Assembly: GCA_011523485.1 (NCBI GenBank)
Contig: WTGR01000034.1
Coordinates: 1 to 5,527, forward strand
Direction of reading: 5' to 3'
Origin: Acidobacteriota bacterium
Lineage (GTDB): Bacteria > Acidobacteriota > Vicinamibacteria > Vicinamibacterales > UBA8438
DNA: 5,527 nucleotides
The translations under genes and the position numbers were made by a program. Of the stretch, positions 5,163 to 5,527 are shown piece after piece (position 1 is the stretch's first letter; the number at the start of each line of letters is the position of its first letter). The notes beneath the pieces were generated by a model. It was not told the origin of the DNA and did no database searches. It saw only the letters and a list, made by a program, of their open reading frames with translations.

Positions 5163-5527
5163 AGCAGCGACGGCAGCTCTTGCCGGGCCGGCTGGAAACG
5201 GTGGCCGAGCCCGTCGAAGCAGCCGGTCGGCAGCATGGCAGCAACGGCTCCGCCGAGCAGGCCGTGGCGCTCAGCCAGACCATCGTCGAAGCAGCCGGTC
5301 GGCAGCATGGCAGCAACGGCAGCTCGGCTGGGCCGGTTGGAAACGGTGGCCGAGCCGTCGAAGCAGCCGGTCGGCAGCATGGCGGCGACGGCAGCTCGCT
5401 TGGGCCGGTTGGAAACGGTGGCCGAGCCGTCGAAGCAGCCGGTCGGCAGCATGGCGGCGACGGCAGCTCGCTTGGGCCGGTTGGAAACGGTGGCCGAGCC
5501 GTCGAAGCAGCCGGTCGGCAGCATGGC
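5163..5527. repeat. 72-bp tandem repeat array, at least five units, continuing past the window
   Basis: The anchor CGTCGAAGCAGCCGGTCGGC begins at 5212, 5284, 5356, 5428 and 5500, an exact 72-bp period. The first 28 bp after each start are identical in all five. Units 5356-5427 and 5428-5499 are identical throughout. Unit 5284-5355 differs at four positions. Unit 5212-5283 agrees with it for 37 bp and then carries an unrelated 35-bp second half of the same length. At the left edge (5163-5211) a degenerate half unit with about two extra bases remains. The consensus unit holds no stop triplet on either strand, so all six frames are open; because 72 is a multiple of three, each frame gives a 24-residue repeat (for example MLPTGCFDGSATV... 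on minus, SKQPVGSMAATAARLGRLE... on plus). Each unit has ATG on both strands within CATG. Whether it is coding cannot be decided here. It is not a CRISPR array, since the spacer parts are also repeated. Confidence 0.95.

Noticed and set aside
5212..5527. CRISPR-like pattern: a 28-bp invariant repeat with 44-bp intervals
   Set aside because: The intervals are themselves near-identical in most units, so this is simple 72-bp tandem repetition; no cas gene is present.
5212..5527. Integron attC array
   Set aside because: No cassette ORFs between units, no integrase in view, and I see no paired core sites of attC type; the inverted arms are absent from two of the units.
5235..5527. Plus-strand ORF from ATG 5235 running off the window
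   Set aside because: It is open only because the repeat has no stops in any frame; there is no ribosome binding site before it and other frames are equally open, so I do not call it as a gene.

Overview
This is a GC-rich window (by eye about two thirds or more G+C) from a bacterium with Tat and Sec export. It carries four intact protein genes, one broken gene start and a dense tandem repeat array at the right edge. There are no RNA genes, transposase genes or taxonomic markers. The base composition and the run of secreted hydrolases would fit an Acidobacteriota-type (Vicinamibacteria-like) genome, but this is only an impression.

Left part (1-522): a short minus-strand reading frame (246 to 52) encodes a signal peptide and about 35 mature residues, then stops abruptly beside an AT-rich stretch. 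It looks like the amino end of a secreted or outer-membrane protein that has been cut off. The gap to the next gene holds a good sigma70-type promoter facing right (391-418) and a weaker candidate facing left (338-366).

Central part (523-4140): three plus-strand genes form a tight operon. The first is a Tat-exported fold-type I PLP enzyme of the MalY/PatB (aminotransferase class I/II, C-S lyase) family. The second is a Sec-exported type B carboxylesterase with a complete Ser-Glu-His triad. The third is a carboxymuconolactone-decarboxylase-like (AhpD-fold) protein with a signal peptide and no CxxC redox pair. Gaps are 10 nt and a 1-nt stop/start overlap. All three products are predicted to act outside the cytoplasm. 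Together they suggest periplasmic breakdown of a small ester-containing and/or sulfur- or amino-containing substrate, but the substrate cannot be read from sequence.

Right part (4141-5527): a short convergent intergenic region holds a GC-rich hairpin and one copy of a 19-bp direct repeat; the second copy overlaps the end of the next gene. That gene, on the minus strand (5032 to 4268), is a secreted alpha/beta hydrolase of the PHB depolymerase/LpqC/feruloyl-esterase type. Upstream of it (about 5163-5527, running off the window) is an array of 72-bp repeats. The period is exactly 24 codons, the right-hand copies are identical, and the consensus unit has no stop codon in any of the six frames. 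The array is the least explained element here.
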